DNA of 64,000 nucleotides from Nocardia asteroides (GTDB lineage: Bacteria; Actinomycetota; Actinomycetes; Mycobacteriales; Mycobacteriaceae). Shown here piece after piece: positions 62,265 to 64,000 of this stretch (position 1 is the stretch's first letter; each line of letters begins with the position of its first letter). The notes under the pieces are model-generated. The model saw only the letters and a list, made by a program, of their open reading frames with translations. It searched no databases and was not told the DNA's origin. The stretch lies in assembly GCF_021183625.1 (NCBI RefSeq), contig NZ_CP089214.1, positions 2,542,001 through 2,606,000 on the forward strand. The letters run 5' to 3'. The translations under genes were made by a program, and so were the position numbers.

Positions 62265-62308
62265 ACGAGCGGCACGCTCCTCCACCGGAGGCGCGTGCCG
62301 CTCGTTTT
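62265..62308 (+). terminator. Terminator after bL37
   Basis: ACGAGCGGCACGC (62265-62277) pairs perfectly with 62293-62305; an inner CCTCC/GGAGG stem extends it, and TTTT follows. It also separates bL37 from the convergent rsrA gene. Confidence 0.85.
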
Positions 62309-62313
62309 CGATA

Positions 62314-62616
62314 TCAGCCCTGGTCGGCGCGGTCGATCCGGGTGATCGTGACCGATCGCCTGATCTCCAGCGTCAGCCGGTCGCGGAGCGAATCGGGCGC
62401 CCGGTCGCCGCCGCACTTGCGGCTGAGCAGGCCCTTGATCTTCTCCTCGATGCCGTACGCCTCGATACACGGCGAGCAGTGGTCCATGTGGTGCTGCAGC
62501 CTGGCCCTGGTGGCGGCGTCGCACTCGCCGTCCAGCATCAGCCAGACGTCGGTGAGGACCGCGGTGCAGTCCAGCTCCAGGTCGGGTTCGGGCGTGCCCT
62601 CGTCCAGCTCGCTCAC
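62314..62616 (-). CDS. rsrA: Zinc-binding anti-sigma factor RsrA/RshA
   Basis: 100-residue redox-sensitive anti-sigma factor. The ZAS motif HxxxCxxC is H43, C47 and C50 (HHMDHCSPC), with a further Cys at 17. Oxidation of the cysteines releases zinc and frees SigR/SigH. GTG start in a four-base overlap with the sigma factor stop, so the pair is made in fixed ratio. Confidence 0.94.
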   Translation of the reverse strand: MSELDEGTPEPDLELDCTAVLTDVWLMLDGECDAATRARLQHHMDHCSPCIEAYGIEEKIKGLLSRKCGGDRAPDSLRDRLTLEIRRSVTITRIDRADQG

Positions 62617-63257
62617 TGCCTGACCTCCTGCCGATCCGCCCGGTTGAACCCCCGCTCGCGCGCCACGTCGGCGAGCAACCCCTTCAGCTGCTTGCGCCCG
62701 CGGTGCAGCCGGGACATCACCGTACCGATCGGAGTGCCCATGATCTCGGCGATCTCCTTGTACGGGAAGCCCTCGACGTCGGCGTAGTACACCGCCATCC
62801 GGAACTCCTCGGGGAGTTCCTGCAGCGCCGCCTTGATGTCGTCGTCCGGCAGCGCGTCCAGCGCCTCCACCTCGGCGGAGCGCAGCCCGGTCGAGGTGTG
62901 CTCGGCGGTGGCCGCGAGCTGCCAGTCGGTGATCTCCTCGGTGGGGTACTGCGCGGGCTGGCGCTGCTTCTTGCGGTAGGAGTTGATGTAGGTGTTCGTC
63001 AGGATCCGGTAGAGCCAGGCACGCAGATTGGTGCCCTCCCGGAAGGACTTGAAGCCCTGGAACGCCTTGATGTAGGTCTCCTGCACCAGGTCCTCGGCGT
63101 CGGCCGGGTTCCTGGTCATCCGCAGCGCGGCGCCGTAGAGCTGGTCGAGCAGCGGCAGCGCATCGCGCTCGAACCGCTGGGACCGCGCGTCGTCGCTCTC
63201 CTGTCCGGCGCCGCTGTCGTCCGCGGGGCCGGCTCCGGTGTCATCGTCGCTCGTCAC
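62613..63257 (-). CDS. sigH: ECF sigma factor SigR/SigH
   Basis: 214-residue group 4 sigma factor for disulfide and heat stress. Region 2 carries [20 protein letters not shown] and [20 protein letters not shown]; region 4 carries [25 protein letters not shown] and [17 protein letters not shown] at 63257 with GAAGGGA upstream gives a length close to M. tuberculosis SigH (216). The open frame upstream is untranslated leader. Its own target-type promoter lies about 160 bp upstream. Confidence 0.95.
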   Translation of the reverse strand: MTSDDDTGAGPADDSGAGQESDDARSQRFERDALPLLDQLYGAALRMTRNPADAEDLVQETYIKAFQGFKSFREGTNLRAWLYRILTNTYINSYRKKQRQPAQYPTEEITDWQLAATAEHTSTGLRSAEVEALDALPDDDIKAALQELPEEFRMAVYYADVEGFPYKEIAEIMGTPIGTVMSRLHRGRKQLKGLLADVARERGFNRADRQEVRQ

Positions 63258-63415
63258 ACGAGTCCCTTCGGTCGCCGTACCCGCCAAATCTACCGGCAGT
63301 TCCGCGGCGACCGGGAACCGCAGGTTCTTCGGCGAAGCCGCGACCCACGCCGGGCGTTCCTCGACCAGAACGGGCACCACTCCTCCTTCGGTTGTTTCGC
63401 TCCCTCACGGCATGC

Positions 63416-63443
63416 AACACCGCGAGCACCGTGCCATGTTCCC
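63416..63443 (-). promoter_or_regulatory. SigH/SigR-type autoregulatory promoter
   Basis: On the minus strand GGGAACA (63443-63437) and TGTT (63419-63416) are 17 bp apart, fitting the SigH consensus gGGAAYA-n16-17-cGTT. Transcription would start near 63408, giving a leader of about 150 bases before sigH. The divergent ybaK -10 box abuts it. Confidence 0.7.
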
Positions 63444-63458
63444 GCTACCCTTGCGCAC

Positions 63459-63950
63459 ATGCCAGGAGCCGCCACCCCCGCGACCGCGGCGCTGACGGCG
63501 GCGGGCGTCGCGCACCGGGTGCACGCCTACAGCCACGATCCGCGCGCCGGCTCCTACGGCACCGAGGCGGTGGACGCGCTCGCCGCGGAGCTCGGCATCG
63601 TCGGCGAGCAGGTCTTCAAGACCCTGGTGATCAGCCTGAACACCGGCGGGCTCGCGGTGGCCGTCGTCCCGGTGCCGCGCTCGCTCGCGCTCAAGGCCGC
63701 GGCCGCCGCGCTCGGCGCGGGCAAGGCGGTCATGGCGGAGGCCACCGCCGCGCAGCGCAGCACCGGCTACGTGCTCGGCGGCATCTCCCCGCTCGGCCAG
63801 CGCAGGCGGCTGCCGACGGTGATCGACGAATCCGCGCTCGGCTGGGATCGGGTGCTGTGCAGCGCCGGGCGCCGCGGCCTGGAGATCGAGCTCGCCCCGG
63901 CCGATCTGGTCCGGCTGACCTCCGCCCGTACGGCGGCGATCGCCGCCTGA
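63459..63950 (+). CDS. ybaK: Cys-tRNA(Pro)/aminoacyl-tRNA deacylase YbaK
   Basis: 163-residue editing enzyme that hydrolyses mischarged tRNA. Landmarks: catalytic Lys in EQVFKTLVI, the loop STGYVLGGISPLGQRRRLP and the C-terminal CSAGRRGLEIELAPADLVRLT. ATG with TACCCT seven bases upstream, a leaderless layout next to the sigH promoter. In M. tuberculosis the matching locus (Rv3224A/B) is split; here it is intact. Nothing recognisable follows to the window end. Confidence 0.92.
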   Translation: MPGAATPATAALTAAGVAHRVHAYSHDPRAGSYGTEAVDALAAELGIVGEQVFKTLVISLNTGGLAVAVVPVPRSLALKAAAAALGAGKAVMAEATAAQRSTGYVLGGISPLGQRRRLPTVIDESALGWDRVLCSAGRRGLEIELAPADLVRLTSARTAAIAA

Positions 63951-64000
63951 GCGACGCCCCGCGCGCGGCGGATCCGGCGCCCCATCAGCGGGATCATGCC

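Overview
The window is high-GC (about 70%) actinobacterial chromosome, most probably Nocardia or a close relative in Mycobacteriales. Indicators are WhiB1, mycoredoxin, AdnA/AdnB, the PdtaS kinase, a SigH/RsrA pair, the small ribosomal protein bL37, an antigen-85-like secreted esterase, and gene order that matches the Mycobacterium tuberculosis Rv3198-Rv3224 neighbourhood. No rRNA, tRNA, CRISPR, IS element or prophage was seen.

Layout. (1) 0-13.3 kb is a conserved DNA-repair/redox block: uvrD2, mycoredoxin, NAD-capping pyrophosphatase nudC, a K+ channel, a DoxX-like protein, the adnA-adnB helicase-nuclease, an alpha/beta hydrolase and an alkyltransferase-like protein. (2) 13.4-44.2 kb is an accessory block centred on nitrate. 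It holds a MobA-MoeA fusion for molybdenum cofactor, an unknown protein, two tandem MmyB-type regulators, narGHJI, a Fic toxin/antitoxin pair of visibly lower GC, an amidohydrolase/acyl-CoA ligase/alcohol dehydrogenase operon with its divergent TetR regulator, a VOC protein, a secreted esterase, the operon narK-nirB-nirD-nnaR-sirohydrochlorin chelatase, a GntR/MFS divergent pair and a second narK. (3) 44.2-64 kb returns to the conserved order: TIGR02569 protein, moeZ, DUF3152, TetR, DUF3107, a YceI/XRE pair, a diiron MiaE-like protein, a PhaC-like hydrolase, rhlE, a PQQ-repeat protein, gpm2, GNAT, endonuclease V, diacylglycerol kinase-like, whiB1, pdtaS, a biotinyl-domain protein, bL37, rsrA-sigR and ybaK.

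How it works together. The nitrate genes form a complete route: NarK imports nitrate, NarGHI (needing bis-MGD cofactor and the NarJ chaperone) makes nitrite, and sirohaem-dependent NirBD makes ammonium. The chelatase beside nirBD can supply sirohaem, and NnaR (HemD-like plus winged helix) is the likely activator. A nearly identical 19-bp element lies upstream of both narG and the narK operon, suggesting one regulon. No assimilatory NasA is present here, so NarGHI may serve both respiration and assimilation.

Many genes have a TAnnnT hexamer six or seven bases before an ATG/GTG, the layout of leaderless transcripts; I used it to choose several starts.
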